DNA of 64,000 bases from Polyangiaceae bacterium (GTDB lineage Bacteria > Myxococcota_A > Polyangia > Polyangiales > Polyangiaceae), in contig JAHBVY010000003.1 of the NCBI GenBank assembly GCA_019637265.1, forward strand, positions 372,001 through 436,000, given 5' to 3'. The position numbers and the translations under genes were made by a program. Below, in pieces: positions 27,531-36,824 of the stretch (positions within the stretch are counted from its first letter, which is position 1; every line of letters begins with the position of its first letter). The notes under the pieces are model-generated. The model did no database searches, was not told where the DNA came from, and saw nothing but the letters and a program-made list of their open reading frames with translations.

Positions 27531-28019
27531 CTACGGCACGAACCGCCTGCGGCCTTGCAGCACGATCTCCCACCAACCGAAGGTTTGGGCGATGACGTGG
27601 TCGAGCTGCCAGGTGCCGCTGTCGATGCGGTCCTTCGTGCGGCGCCCGGTGGGCTCGTTGTCCTCACCGGGGAGGCAGTAGGCGGCGAGCTCGGAGCACT
27701 GCAAGAGGTGCAGCACCCCCTCTGAGAAGCCGGCGCCCGCGTAGACGATGACGCCGGGCATCCGCATCGCTTGCAAGTCTTGCAGCGCGTACGGGATCTT
27801 CTCGTCCACCGTGCCGGGGGAGTCTTGGTACTTGCACTCCACCGCCAGGGCGACGCTGCTCGGCGGGTGCAGCACCAACAAATCCACCCGGCGCTGCTTG
27901 CCGATGATGGAGGTGCCCAGCGGCACCTCCTCATAGATTTGAAGGCCGCGCTCGGCGTAGTTCGCGTGCAGGTAGCCGGCGATCAGGCGGCGGTACTCGT
28001 TGCCCGTCATGCGCTCCAC
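27531..28019 (-). CDS. PD-(D/E)XK nuclease, candidate restriction endonuclease
   Basis: The 162-residue protein has a PD-(D/E)XK core: Asp46 in RRVDLLVL, then Glu61-Cys-Lys63 in AVECKYQ, with Glu31/Glu32 upstream and Gln65 after the Lys. This fold cleaves DNA in many type II restriction enzymes. It starts 11 bases after the stop of the adjacent DNA methyltransferase gene on the same strand, the usual layout of an M-R operon. The size is small but within range for a PD-(D/E)XK endonuclease. The target sequence cannot be read from the protein. An alternative is a non-restriction nuclease carried with an orphan methylase. Confidence 0.75.
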   Translation of the reverse strand: MERMTGNEYRRLIAGYLHANYAERGLQIYEEVPLGTSIIGKQRRVDLLVLHPPSSVALAVECKYQDSPGTVDEKIPYALQDLQAMRMPGVIVYAGAGFSEGVLHLLQCSELAAYCLPGEDNEPTGRRTKDRIDSGTWQLDHVIAQTFGWWEIVLQGRRRFVP

Positions 28020-28030
28020 TTCCCAGCCCG

Positions 28031-29029
28031 TTAGCCACTAGCCCAGCTCATGAGGCCTTCGGTGTGGAGGCCGCCGGCTGCCGTGAGCCGCTCCGCGCTC
28101 AGGGCGAGCGCTTGCGGTGAGATGTCCGACCCCAAGAAGTGACGACCCAGGCCGAGGGCGGCGACGCCGGTGGAGCCCGAGCCACAGAATGGGTCCACCA
28201 CCAGCTCACCCTGGGTGGTGCTCTGCTGCACCAGCACCGACGCCAGCTCCGCTGGCTTTTCCGTGGGGTAACCCTTGGCGATGCGGGGGAAGCTCAAAAT
28301 ATCTGCGATGCCGAGGTCGTTCAGCTTGCGCTTGCCCTTCTCGAAGAAGAGCACCAGCTCATAGCGCGAGCGGTAGTGGTACCCCATGCCGATGCGCTGT
28401 TTGTCCCACACGAGCGGCTTCCAGAACTTGAAGCCGACCGCCTCCGCCGCGGGCTTGGCGTGGAACATCGTCTCTTGATCGCAGAAGAGGTAGAAGTGGC
28501 GGTCCTTCTTCAGCACGCGGTGCGCCTCGCGAAACAGCTCCGGGAGGCGCGCGTTGGGGAAGATTTGGAACCAGTCGTTGCTGGACGCCTTGCTGTGCTT
28601 GAGCCGCGTGGTGGTGCCGATGGCGCGGTGCTTCTCCAGCGACTCATAGGGAGGATCCGTGACGATGAGGTCCACGCTGGCGCTGGCGAGCTGGCTGAGC
28701 CACTCCACCGCGTCGAGCTGCGCCAGGTCGAAGCGGACGGGGCCATCGGCACCTAGCCGTGGCGCCGATGGATCGGCTTCGAACAAGCTGGGCTGCTCCC
28801 GGGGCACGCCGCTGGAGCCTGCCACCGATGCGCCGCGGCGGACACGGGCAGCAGCGGAGGGCTCGCGCACGGCGACCGCGGCGAGCGAGGTGCCATGCGG
28901 TGAAGCCGCGCTGGGACGGGCATGGACAGCCGTCCAACCCCCAAAACCAGCAGACGAAGGTGAGGTGGCGTGATCCGAGGCGACGACGTTGCGAGCGTCC
29001 GCCAGTGGGTTGGACAGCGAGTCAGTCAT
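28031..29029 (-). CDS. DNA N6-adenine or N4-cytosine methyltransferase, beta-type motif order
   Basis: The 332-residue product (ATG 29029) has methyltransferase motif IV DPPY at residues 125-128, PTEKP near 256, and the SAM-binding motif I DPFCGSGSTG at 279-288. Motif IV before motif I is the beta-class order; DPPY indicates amino-group methylation of adenine or cytosine. Residues 1-100 are a low-complexity extension rich in Ala, Ser, Pro and Arg, partly derived from a G-rich repeat (reading AGFGGWTAV). The frame is open to 29176, but that part reads through a REP palindrome (GAGFKPA) and is unlikely to be translated. It is followed directly by a PD-(D/E)XK nuclease gene, so a type II restriction-modification pair is the best reading. 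Confidence 0.88.
   Translation of the reverse strand: MTDSLSNPLADARNVVASDHATSPSSAGFGGWTAVHARPSAASPHGTSLAAVAVREPSAAARVRRGASVAGSSGVPREQPSLFEADPSAPRLGADGPVRFDLAQLDAVEWLSQLASASVDLIVTDPPYESLEKHRAIGTTTRLKHSKASSNDWFQIFPNARLPELFREAHRVLKKDRHFYLFCDQETMFHAKPAAEAVGFKFWKPLVWDKQRIGMGYHYRSRYELVLFFEKGKRKLNDLGIADILSFPRIAKGYPTEKPAELASVLVQQSTTQGELVVDPFCGSGSTGVAALGLGRHFLGSDISPQALALSAERLTAAGGLHTEGLMSWASG
28929..28948 (-). repeat. Dispersed G-rich repeat, copy f, inside methyltransferase gene
   Basis: On the minus strand the sequence reads GGTTTTGGGGGTTGGACGGC, matching copies at 17677 and 54645. It falls within the low-complexity N-terminal extension of the methyltransferase. Confidence 0.65.
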
Positions 29030-29136
29030 GCTGAACAGGGAGATAGCACTGCCCTTGCGTGCAGTCTCCATCAAACACGCGGCAATGTGACAGAATATGT
29101 CACAGACAAACAGGTGACGAGGGCGCGTAGGTTGGC

Positions 29137-29161
29137 GGGCGGGTTTGAAACCCGCCCCTAC
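29137..29161. repeat. REP-like palindrome 1
   Basis: GGGCGGGTTTGAAACCCGCCC followed by CTAC. The 21-base core is a perfect palindrome with TTTGAAA in the middle. The same element recurs at 33743, 33898, 44265 and 60113. This kind of palindrome is common between genes in several bacterial phyla. Confidence 0.85.
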
Positions 29162-29190
29162 CGAGGCGCTGGTCACGACGCCACGCGCAT

Positions 29191-29341
29191 GCCATTGATT
29201 TGCATGTGGAAAATGTGTTCATCGCGGAGCGCCGCGAGCTCCTGCGCGACGCCATTAGTTTGCATATGGAAACTAAGCCCACGAAGTGCCGGCCCGAACC
29301 ACGCGAGCGCCTCCGTGGCGCCATTCATTTACATATGGAAA
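29191..29341. repeat. Three AT-rich direct repeats
   Basis: A 22-base AT-rich motif, consensus GCCATTNATTTGCATATGG followed by AAA, occurs at 29191-29212, 29251-29272 and 29320-29341, spaced by 60 and 69 bp. Read on the plus strand, copies 2 and 3 and their upstream sequence encode a similar peptide, RE-x-LR-x-AI-x-LHME, in one open frame, so they may be a relic of a coding tandem repeat. No gene is called here. The whole stretch 29030-29382 is otherwise non-coding and holds the methyltransferase promoter and a REP palindrome. Confidence 0.7.
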
Positions 29342-29382
29342 TTCTTCCAGCGCCAAAGCGCCACCCCAAAGCCCCCAAACAC

Positions 29383-30180
29383 CTAAGGCGCGCCCGCGTC
29401 GGGATCCAGCGGGTTCCCGTCGAGGTCCGTATCCAGGTAGGCATCCTTACGAGGGCTCGACACCTTCACCCGCACGCGGATGCTCATGCTCCGCGGCAGG
29501 TCGCGCTTCACGCTCACGAAGCCCACGTGCGCGTCCTCGATGCGGAGCTCCGTCAGCGCGCGCCCGGCGAGGGGCGGGATGCGATCCAAGCTCACCTCGG
29601 ACAACTGGAACAGGTTGTCCTCCAGCTTGCCGGTGCCCTGCAGCTTGACCGGCACCGGTGAGCTCACCTCACCTTCTTTATAGATGTACTGGTCCACGTT
29701 CGAGGGCCGCGCGGGGTCCTGTGCTTGGAGCACGATGCGCGCCGGGTAGATGCGCAGCTCGAGCGCCATCACGTCGCCGCCCACCGCCTCCCGCAGCTTC
29801 GCCATCGCGTCGGCGAGCGGCTTCTCCGTGAGCAGGGAGGGCCCGATGGGCAGCGCCGAGGTGCTCGGCGCGGGGGGATGCGGCTCCGGTGGCGGTGAGC
29901 GATTGCAGCCGAAGGCGCCACCGAGCCCGAGCAGCGCGGCGAGCAAGCAGGCGCGCGAGACGGCGGGCAGGCCCGCTAGAGCGACGATCAGTTTGCCACC
30001 ACGCGAGCCCGGAAGAGCGCCCCCATGCAGGGCGAGGGCGCGTTCTTCCAGGCTCTCCGCGTGCTGCTGCTCCCCTTCGCACAGCGAAAGTTGCTGATTT
30101 GAGGGCGACCAACGGTTGACCGTTCGTCGTCCTGGGCGAGGGGAGGTGCTTTGCACGGGGTGAGGGGAGGTGCTTCGCAC
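29383..30180 (-). CDS. Lipoprotein, function unknown
   Basis: The frame encodes up to 265 residues. A strong lipoprotein signal (ACLLAALLGLGGAFGCNRS) ends near residue 92, so the true start is probably internal; a TTG codon at the beginning of that hydrophobic run would give a signal of usual length, but no ATG or GTG is available and the start stays open. The mature domain, about 170 residues, has ALELRIYPARIVLQAQDP, VDQYIYKEGEVSSPVPVKL and SMSIRVRVKVSSPRKDAYLDTD. It looks like a beta-rich periplasmic domain without a known family. The gene ends shortly after the three AT-rich repeats. Confidence 0.65.
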   Translation of the reverse strand: MRSTSPHPVQSTSPRPGRRTVNRWSPSNQQLSLCEGEQQHAESLEERALALHGGALPGSRGGKLIVALAGLPAVSRACLLAALLGLGGAFGCNRSPPPEPHPPAPSTSALPIGPSLLTEKPLADAMAKLREAVGGDVMALELRIYPARIVLQAQDPARPSNVDQYIYKEGEVSSPVPVKLQGTGKLEDNLFQLSEVSLDRIPPLAGRALTELRIEDAHVGFVSVKRDLPRSMSIRVRVKVSSPRKDAYLDTDLDGNPLDPDAGAP

Positions 30181-30185
30181 AGGGG
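30138..30185. repeat. 24-bp tandem repeat, two copies
   Basis: GAGGGGAGGTGCTTTGCAC plus GGGGT is repeated at once with small changes (TTTGCAC to TTCGCAC), period 24. It overlaps the open 5' end of the lipoprotein frame, supporting a start further inside that gene. Confidence 0.75.
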
Positions 30186-30285
30186 TTGGGCGCGTTGAGG
30201 GGCGAACCGCGATATCGTACGGAACGCTGACGATCCGGGAGTGACGATCTGGGAGTGCTGACGCGGGGCCGTGGGTGTCGGGATT

Positions 30286-31119
30286 TTACACGGGGACGTT
30301 GAAGTCGCGCAGGGCGGCGTTCAGGCTGGTCTTCTTGTCGGTGCTCTCCTTGCGCTGACCGATGATCAACGCGCAGGGCACCTGAAACTCTCCCGCCGGG
30401 AAGCGCTTGCTGCGCATCCCGGGGATGACCACGCTGCGCGCCGGGACGCGCCCGCGGTGCTCCACGGGCTCACTGCCGGTGACGTCGATGATGGCGGTGG
30501 AGGCGGTGAGCGTCACCCCCGCGCCGACCACCGCCTCACGCTCGATGAGCATGCCCTCCACCACGATGCAGCGCGAGCCAATGAAGCAGCCATCTTCGAT
30601 GATGACCGGCTGCGCGCCGGGCGGCTCCAGCACCCCGCCGATCCCCACGCCGCCAGATAGGTGGCAATCCTGACCAATTTGCGCGCAGGACCCAACCGTG
30701 GCCCACGTGTCCACCATGGTGCCCGCCCCCACGTAGGCCCCGATGTTCACGTACGAGGGCATGACGATCGCGGAGCGCTCCACGTGCGCGCCGTAGCGCA
30801 CCGTGCCCGGCGGCACCACGCGCACCCCAGCTTCAGCCAGGCCGCGCTTGAGCGGGATTTTATCGTAGAACTCGATGGGGCCGGCGTGCGTGGTCTCCAT
30901 CCCTTGTACGCTGAAGTACAAGAGCACCGCCTGCTTGAGCCAGGCGTGCGTCTCCCAGCGCCCGGGCTCGATGGGGGTGGCGACGCGCAGCGCGCCGCTA
31001 TCCAGCTGGGCGACCACGTCGAGCACCGCTTGGCGGTGCGGCTCGCTGCTGAGCAGCGCGCGATCGGCGAAGGCGGCCTCGATGAGCGGCCGCGGGTGAC
31101 TCGGGCTCGGCGCAGACAT
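30286..31119 (-). CDS. dapD: 2,3,4,5-tetrahydropyridine-2,6-dicarboxylate N-succinyltransferase
   Basis: DapD transfers a succinyl group from succinyl-CoA to tetrahydrodipicolinate in the succinylase branch of lysine and diaminopimelate synthesis. The 277-residue product (ATG 31119) matches the E. coli enzyme in length and motifs: TPIEPGRWETHAWLKQAVLLYF at the N-terminus (shown here in part), then left-handed beta-helix hexapeptide repeats including AGTMVDTWATVGSCAQIG and LSGGVGIGGVLEPPGAQP, and VIIEDGCFIGSRCIVVEG. It lies alone among unrelated genes. The frame is open upstream but the extension has no family similarity. Confidence 0.95.
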   Translation of the reverse strand: MSAPSPSHPRPLIEAAFADRALLSSEPHRQAVLDVVAQLDSGALRVATPIEPGRWETHAWLKQAVLLYFSVQGMETTHAGPIEFYDKIPLKRGLAEAGVRVVPPGTVRYGAHVERSAIVMPSYVNIGAYVGAGTMVDTWATVGSCAQIGQDCHLSGGVGIGGVLEPPGAQPVIIEDGCFIGSRCIVVEGMLIEREAVVGAGVTLTASTAIIDVTGSEPVEHRGRVPARSVVIPGMRSKRFPAGEFQVPCALIIGQRKESTDKKTSLNAALRDFNVPV

Positions 31120-31172
31120 GGGGTGTCCATGTACTGACGCGCTCAGGTCAGGGCAAGCCTTGGCTGCGCGAG

Positions 31173-31988
31173 CTAGCTCTGCTGGATGCGCTCCGGGCCC
31201 CACTCGAAGCGGAGGGCGCCGGGGCGCTCCGTGAGCTGCGCATGCGACCAACCCGCCGCGGCCTTCAGCACCTCGAGGCTCGGCGCGATGGTGCTCGGCA
31301 CCCCCACCGTGAGGGAGTCTGACTCCGCGGTGTCGAGCGCCTCGATCTCCAGCGTGGCGCCGCGCTCACCCTGGGTCACCGTCACCCGCGCGGGCCGGGT
31401 GCCACTATCCGTCACCCAGGAGAGGCCGAGCAGCACCAGCCGCGTCGCCAGGTGCGGATTCACGAGCAGCTCCGAGTTGGCCGTCTCCGTGTACAGCGCG
31501 ACGTGCAGGCGCGGCCCCGCGGCCTCCCCACCCGACGTGAGCGCTTGCACCGCGAGCTGCGTGAGATCCAGGTGGAGCTCACGCTGGGTCAGCGCCTCAT
31601 CCAAGCAGTCCGCGAGCGCGCGCACCGCGTCCAGCTCGGCTGTTTTGCGGGCGACTACCAGCTCCAGATCGAGCCGACGCCGTGCGGTCATTGCGCGCCG
31701 CCGCACCCGCGCCAGCGCCTCCGTGAGCTCCTTCACGCGCGGCTCCGCGAAGGCCTGCAGCGCGGCGAAGCTGTCCAGCGCCTCCGCTGGACCCAAACCG
31801 AGCAGCTGCGTCAGCGTCTGCGGGAGACGCTGACACGAGGCGTGCACATCTGGGATCACCATGGAGAGCGCGCGCGGCCCCACGCGGATCGACTTGAGCA
31901 GCTGCTCCAGGTTGTGGAGCGCGCCGACGGTGTCCCGCAGGGCTCCGCGGGCGCGTCCTCGATCACTCTGTGTCGCGCTGGTCGGCAT
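31173..31988 (-). CDS. Degenerate histidine-kinase-like protein
   Basis: A 271-residue soluble protein starting at ATG 31988 with GGAA upstream. The N-terminal half is helical (GALHNLEQLLKSI, then a Glu/Arg/Leu-rich helical pair RVKELTEALARVRRRAMTARR). The C-terminal half (LTSGGEAAGPRLHVAL, HLATRLVLLGLSWVTDSG, RVTVTQGERGATLEIEAL) is reminiscent of a HATPase_c fold: a decayed N-box and a strand, but no clear G1/G2 boxes. I read it as a possible kinase-like or signalling protein that has lost ATP-binding residues. The family assignment is tentative. It lies 53 bp upstream of dapD on the same strand. Confidence 0.6.
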   Translation of the reverse strand: MPTSATQSDRGRARGALRDTVGALHNLEQLLKSIRVGPRALSMVIPDVHASCQRLPQTLTQLLGLGPAEALDSFAALQAFAEPRVKELTEALARVRRRAMTARRRLDLELVVARKTAELDAVRALADCLDEALTQRELHLDLTQLAVQALTSGGEAAGPRLHVALYTETANSELLVNPHLATRLVLLGLSWVTDSGTRPARVTVTQGERGATLEIEALDTAESDSLTVGVPSTIAPSLEVLKAAAGWSHAQLTERPGALRFEWGPERIQQS

Positions 31989-32073
31989 ATTCCGTGCGTT
32001 ATTTAGGGCCGCGCCGACGCGCGCCTAGCCCCCGTTCGTCCCTCTAGCTCTCACCTGGCTCCCCACCGGGAGC

Positions 32074-32493
32074 TTACAGCAAGTCGTGGCCGGGGAAGAA
32101 GTAGGCCGTCTCGATCAGGCCGTTCTCCTCCGAGTCCGAGCCGTGCGTCGCGTTCTCCCCCAGGTTCGCGCCGAACTGCTTGCGGATGGTGCCCTCGTCG
32201 GCCTTGGCCGGATCCGTCGCGCCGATGACCTGGCGCCAATGCGCCACCGCGTCCTCCCGCTCGAGCGCGGCCAACACCACCGGCCCACGGCTCATGAAGG
32301 TGCACAGCTCGTCGAAGAACGGGCGCTCGCGATGCACCGCGTAGAAGCCCTCCGCCTGCGTGCGGGTGAGGTGCGCCTGACGCAGGGCGACGATGCGGAA
32401 ACCCTCATCCAACACGCGCTGGATGATGTGCCCCGAGACCTTCTTCTCTACGGCGTCGGGCTTGATGATGCACAGGGTGCGCTGGACTGACAT
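32074..32493 (-). CDS. ndk: Nucleoside diphosphate kinase
   Basis: Ndk transfers the gamma-phosphate between nucleoside tri- and diphosphates through a phosphohistidine. The 139-residue product is full length. It begins QRTLCIIKPDAV and has the active site NATHGSDS with His117 as phospho-carrier. It starts at ATG 32493 and is transcribed away from the hotdog-type gene. No partner gene is evident. Confidence 0.96.
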   Translation of the reverse strand: MSVQRTLCIIKPDAVEKKVSGHIIQRVLDEGFRIVALRQAHLTRTQAEGFYAVHRERPFFDELCTFMSRGPVVLAALEREDAVAHWRQVIGATDPAKADEGTIRKQFGANLGENATHGSDSEENGLIETAYFFPGHDLL

Positions 32494-32807
32494 GAGTGCT
32501 CCTAGCTGAGTTGGGGGCTGAATGCCGCGGCCCTCTTAGCACCATTTTTTGGCTAGGGGGAAGCATGCGCGCGTCGCGAACGTCGCGTGCTGGGACGTCC
32601 ACTGGTCTCGGTACTGCTCGGCGTATGAAGGGGTTTTGGGGGTTCGCCCCAGGCTCACGGCGCTGCGCGTCTTCGCGAGCTGCCGTCAGGTTGCGGTACA
32701 CGGTGGTGTGCGTGACACACTGGCGCTCGTATACCAGAGCCGAACGCCGGCCCACGTCATCCCTGGGGGTGAGCTGCTCGGCGTGGTAGCTCGCAGTCGA
32801 CCAGAGC
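32494..32807. other. Divergent intergenic region
   Basis: 314 bp between ndk and the divergent hotdog-type gene. It contains a G-rich repeat copy at 32631 and a short inverted repeat GTGTGCGTGACACAC near 32703. Promoters must be here but cannot be assigned by eye. Confidence 0.5.
32631..32650 (+). repeat. Dispersed G-rich repeat, copy c
   Basis: GGGTTTTGGGGGTTCGCCCC, a family copy in which TTTGGCA is replaced by TTCGCCCC, allowing a four-base GGGG/CCCC stem. Confidence 0.6.
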
Positions 32808-33746
32808 ATGCAGTTCCCCAGCATCAGCGAGACCTTCCTGACGGGCGCGCCGCGCGAGGTGGGCCGCGCCAGTTATTCGGTGCGCTACGAGGACATCACC
32901 CAGGTGGGGCGGCTGCGGCTGGAGGCGGTGCCGCAAGGCGTGGGGCTCAGCGCTTGGCGTGATCTGGTGGCGCGCACGCCGCTGATGCAGCTCGTCACCC
33001 GCCAGGGCCTCGCCGCGATCCCCTCACGGTTCTTCATCGAGGTCACCGGCGGCCCGCTCTCCATCCGTGACCCGCTGGAGTCGGTGTCGCGCTACGCGCT
33101 GGGGCGCGTGGCCTCTGCCGACGGAAAGACAGTGCGACTGCTCATGAATTTCCACACGGATGTTTATGGCGTGGTGGGGCGCACCTACCCGCCGCGGCCA
33201 CCGAACCGCGGCGAGCGGATCCACGTGGGGCGCATCTTCTCGGAGCAGGTGTGGACGCGGCTGTTCGCGCCGCCCGGTGAGCGCCGCGTGCTCGAGTTAC
33301 CCCCTGAGCACGGCGTGGCCGAGCTGCCGCTCGAGGACTACGCGTGGCGCGAGCCGAGCGCCGCGAGCGCGCTGCCGGAGGGCGCCAACCTGCTCGACGC
33401 GGCGCCGGTACCAGACAGCGTGCTCCAGCATTTCGGCCTCGTGCACACGGACGCCAACCAGCACGTGAACAGCCTGGTGTACCCGCGCCTGGTAGAAGAA
33501 GCCGGCCTCCGCGCGCTCGCGCGGCGCGGCCTCGATTTCGCGCGCCTGGGGGTGAAGCTCGAGCTCGCCTTCGCGCGCCCTTGCTTCGCCGGGCAGACGT
33601 ACCGCTTCCGAGCGCAAGTCTTCGAGCAGCCGAGTGAAGCCGGCGTAAGGCTCGGGGTGCTCGTGTCGCTCCACCCTGCCGCTTCGTCATCAGAGCGTAT
33701 TGAAGAGAAAGCGCACCTGCACGCCAGGCTCTGGTTTGATGAGTAG
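32808..33746 (+). CDS. Double-hotdog acyl-thioesterase-like protein
   Basis: A 312-residue protein with a hotdog-type C-terminal half: FGLVHTDANQHVNSLVYPRLVEEAGL resembles the thioesterase active-site helix, followed by VKLELAFARPCFAGQTYRFRAQVFE. The N-terminal half (YSVRYEDITQVGRLRLEAV, MNFHTDVYGVVGRTYPP) looks like a second, diverged hotdog unit. Acyl-ACP or acyl-CoA thioesterase, or hydratase-like activity, is therefore plausible; the family is not certain. The stop codon TAG lies inside a REP-like palindrome that starts at 33743. Neighbours give no further clue. Confidence 0.7.
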   Translation: MQFPSISETFLTGAPREVGRASYSVRYEDITQVGRLRLEAVPQGVGLSAWRDLVARTPLMQLVTRQGLAAIPSRFFIEVTGGPLSIRDPLESVSRYALGRVASADGKTVRLLMNFHTDVYGVVGRTYPPRPPNRGERIHVGRIFSEQVWTRLFAPPGERRVLELPPEHGVAELPLEDYAWREPSAASALPEGANLLDAAPVPDSVLQHFGLVHTDANQHVNSLVYPRLVEEAGLRALARRGLDFARLGVKLELAFARPCFAGQTYRFRAQVFEQPSEAGVRLGVLVSLHPAASSSERIEEKAHLHARLWFDE

Positions 33747-33770
33747 GGGCGGGTTTCAAACCCGTCCGCT
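33743..33770. repeat. REP-like palindrome 2, overlaps a stop codon
   Basis: GTAGGGGCGGGTTTCAAACC continuing into CGTCCGCT. The first TAG is the stop of the hotdog-type gene. Together with palindrome 3 it bounds a 127-bp spacer that contains a diverged direct repeat (TCAGTTTGACCGACGTGA and TCAGCTTGGCTGACGTGA). Confidence 0.85.
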
Positions 33771-33897
33771 AGATTCGATCAGTTTGACCGACGTGATGCC
33801 CGCGTCTCTGTGCCCAATTGTCCGGCGCGCCCACTAGGCGTCATTGGGTGCCGTATAAGTCAGCTTGGCTGACGTGACGTCCGCGCGCCTCATCGCT

Positions 33898-33930
33898 GGT
33901 AGGGGCGGGTTTCTAAACCCGCCCGCTACT
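33898..33930. repeat. REP-like palindrome 3, supplies a stop codon
   Basis: GGTAGGGGCGGGTTTCTAAA followed by CCCGCCCGCTACTCG. The CTA near its right end is the stop codon of the convergent minus-strand lipoprotein gene, so both flanking genes end in REP palindromes. Confidence 0.85.
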
Positions 33931-34852
33931 CGTCATCCACGAGGCCTGGGTGCAGGGCGAGCATGAAGCTATCGACGTCACCGTGGGTGGGGTGTTGTAA
34001 GTCTAGCTTACTATACAGGGTGGCCTCGCCATCCTGCACCTGGTGCCGGATGGTGATGACGGGGTAGAGCCACGCGGGGGACACCAGGGCGCGCCCGCGG
34101 ATCTCGACGTTTGGGGCGCCAACGCTGGCCTCCCCCGAGGCGCGGTAACGCCACTCGAAGCGCAGCTCCGCAATAGGCAGATCAACTGATGTATCCTGCA
34201 CCGTGTGGGGGGCGAACCGGATCAGCTCGTACTCCCGCTCGGAGTGGACCTTCACGCCGTCTTCATCCAAGGTGGAGTCCACGCGCCACACGGCGCCTGG
34301 CCCCACCGGCTCACTCGGGAGTGGGTCGCAGAGCCGCGCCGGCGCGAGGCTCAAGATGTCTAACGGCGGCTTCGCCTGATACCCATCGCGAAAGCCACCC
34401 GAGCGCATCTCAGTGTGCAGCGTCAGGCTGTGCGCCTCCGGCTCAGTCGTGGCGATGCTCACGCTGAACCCGTCAGCGCCTGGAACGACCCCAATCTTCC
34501 CCCGGATCTGCAACGTCTGCGAGGTAGCCCCATTCACGGTCGCCCAGCTGCTCCCCACCACCGCGCGCGCCTGCGCCGCTTCGTCAGTCACCCGAAGCGG
34601 GCTGAGTGAGTGCCGCGGCTCACCCCCATGATCGAGGATCGTGACCCGCGCGCTGGAAGCCTCACTGAAGGCAAACTCGGGTGTTTGCGCCTGCCCCGCG
34701 TCCTCTCGAGCCTCCCCAGCCTCACCCCCCGCCCCCGCTTGGCCCCCCCCCGAAGGCGCCGCGTGCCGCGCCGAGGAGCCAGGCCCTCCCGAACCACCAC
34801 AAGCCACCAAGAACCCGCCAAGCAGCACGGCGTGAAGGCGATGGTTCAACAT
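33926..34852 (-). CDS. Lipoprotein, function unknown
   Basis: ATG 34852 gives 308 residues with a lipoprotein signal (LLGGFLVACGGSG) and a Gly/Ala/Ser/Glu linker to about residue 60. The mature domain alternates strands: ASSARVTILDHGGEPRH, VTDEAAQARAVVGSSW, LQIRGKIGVVPGADGFSVSI, RVDSTLDEDGVKVHSEREYELI, VEIRGRALVSPAWLYPVITI. Composition fits a beta-sandwich secreted protein. No family recognised. Its stop is inside REP palindrome 3. It follows the small lipoprotein gene by 61 bp and may share its transcript. Confidence 0.7.
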   Translation of the reverse strand: MLNHRLHAVLLGGFLVACGGSGGPGSSARHAAPSGGGQAGAGGEAGEAREDAGQAQTPEFAFSEASSARVTILDHGGEPRHSLSPLRVTDEAAQARAVVGSSWATVNGATSQTLQIRGKIGVVPGADGFSVSIATTEPEAHSLTLHTEMRSGGFRDGYQAKPPLDILSLAPARLCDPLPSEPVGPGAVWRVDSTLDEDGVKVHSEREYELIRFAPHTVQDTSVDLPIAELRFEWRYRASGEASVGAPNVEIRGRALVSPAWLYPVITIRHQVQDGEATLYSKLDLQHPTHGDVDSFMLALHPGLVDDE

Positions 34853-34913
34853 CAGCGCTTTTCTGTCCGGAGGTGGCCAAAGAGCTGCAGAGCAGCACCC
34901 ATGGCTCGACGCG

Positions 34914-35237
34914 TTACCGGATGATGTGTAGGAACCGGTTCTCGTCGTTGTCGTCGTTCCGCCGCATTTGCAGCACCACGCCGACGGCCCCAGCGCCGAA
35001 GGCCGCGTGGGTGAGCGGCACCACGCGCGATGAGCTGGACTTCTCCGGTACCTCGCAGATGCAAGCGTCCGAATACTCACCCATGAAGACCATCCCAGCC
35101 ATCTGCATCCCCTCTGCGGAGCACTTCTTCTCACACCCAGCGCGGCCGTCCTTCACGTGGGCCGAGCCGGTGAAGCTGGTCGCACACGCCCCAAGCGTGG
35201 TGGCAAGGAGTGATATGATGATGAAGCTGCGGTTCAT
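34914..35237 (-). CDS. Small lipoprotein
   Basis: A 107-residue lipoprotein (IIISLLATTLGACATSF, lipobox L-G-A-C). The mature part has four Cys in two pairs (GCEKKC and ACIC) that probably form disulfides or bind metal, and a central hydrophobic stretch (PLTHAAFGAGAVGVVLQM) that could be a membrane segment. It is the first gene of a two-gene run divergent from cystathionine beta-synthase. Function unknown. Confidence 0.65.
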   Translation of the reverse strand: MNRSFIIISLLATTLGACATSFTGSAHVKDGRAGCEKKCSAEGMQMAGMVFMGEYSDACICEVPEKSSSSRVVPLTHAAFGAGAVGVVLQMRRNDDNDENRFLHIIR

Positions 35238-35449
35238 GAGGGGCCTCCTGGTCGGTGCGAGCCGTGAAACGGTTACCAGAGCGCGCGTGCCGCGCGATGC
35301 TCGCGCACAGCTGTCGGGTGCGTCAACGCTCGCGGCTCAAACCCAGGCTTTTTGTCGCAGTTTGCTGCTCCCGGTGTTGCGGCCGGGGCGGTGAGTCGGT
35401 AGTCAGCGGTTTGGGTTGGCGCAGGGCGCCGCCCTTGAAGGAGGCTTGG

Positions 35450-36820
<1,371 letters not shown>

Positions 36821-36824
36821 CGCC

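Noticed and set aside
29200-29661. Plus-strand frame containing LHME-type repeats as a real gene
   Set aside because: Only the first third has the repeat; the remainder is antisense to the lipoprotein gene and lacks coding character. Kept as repeat.
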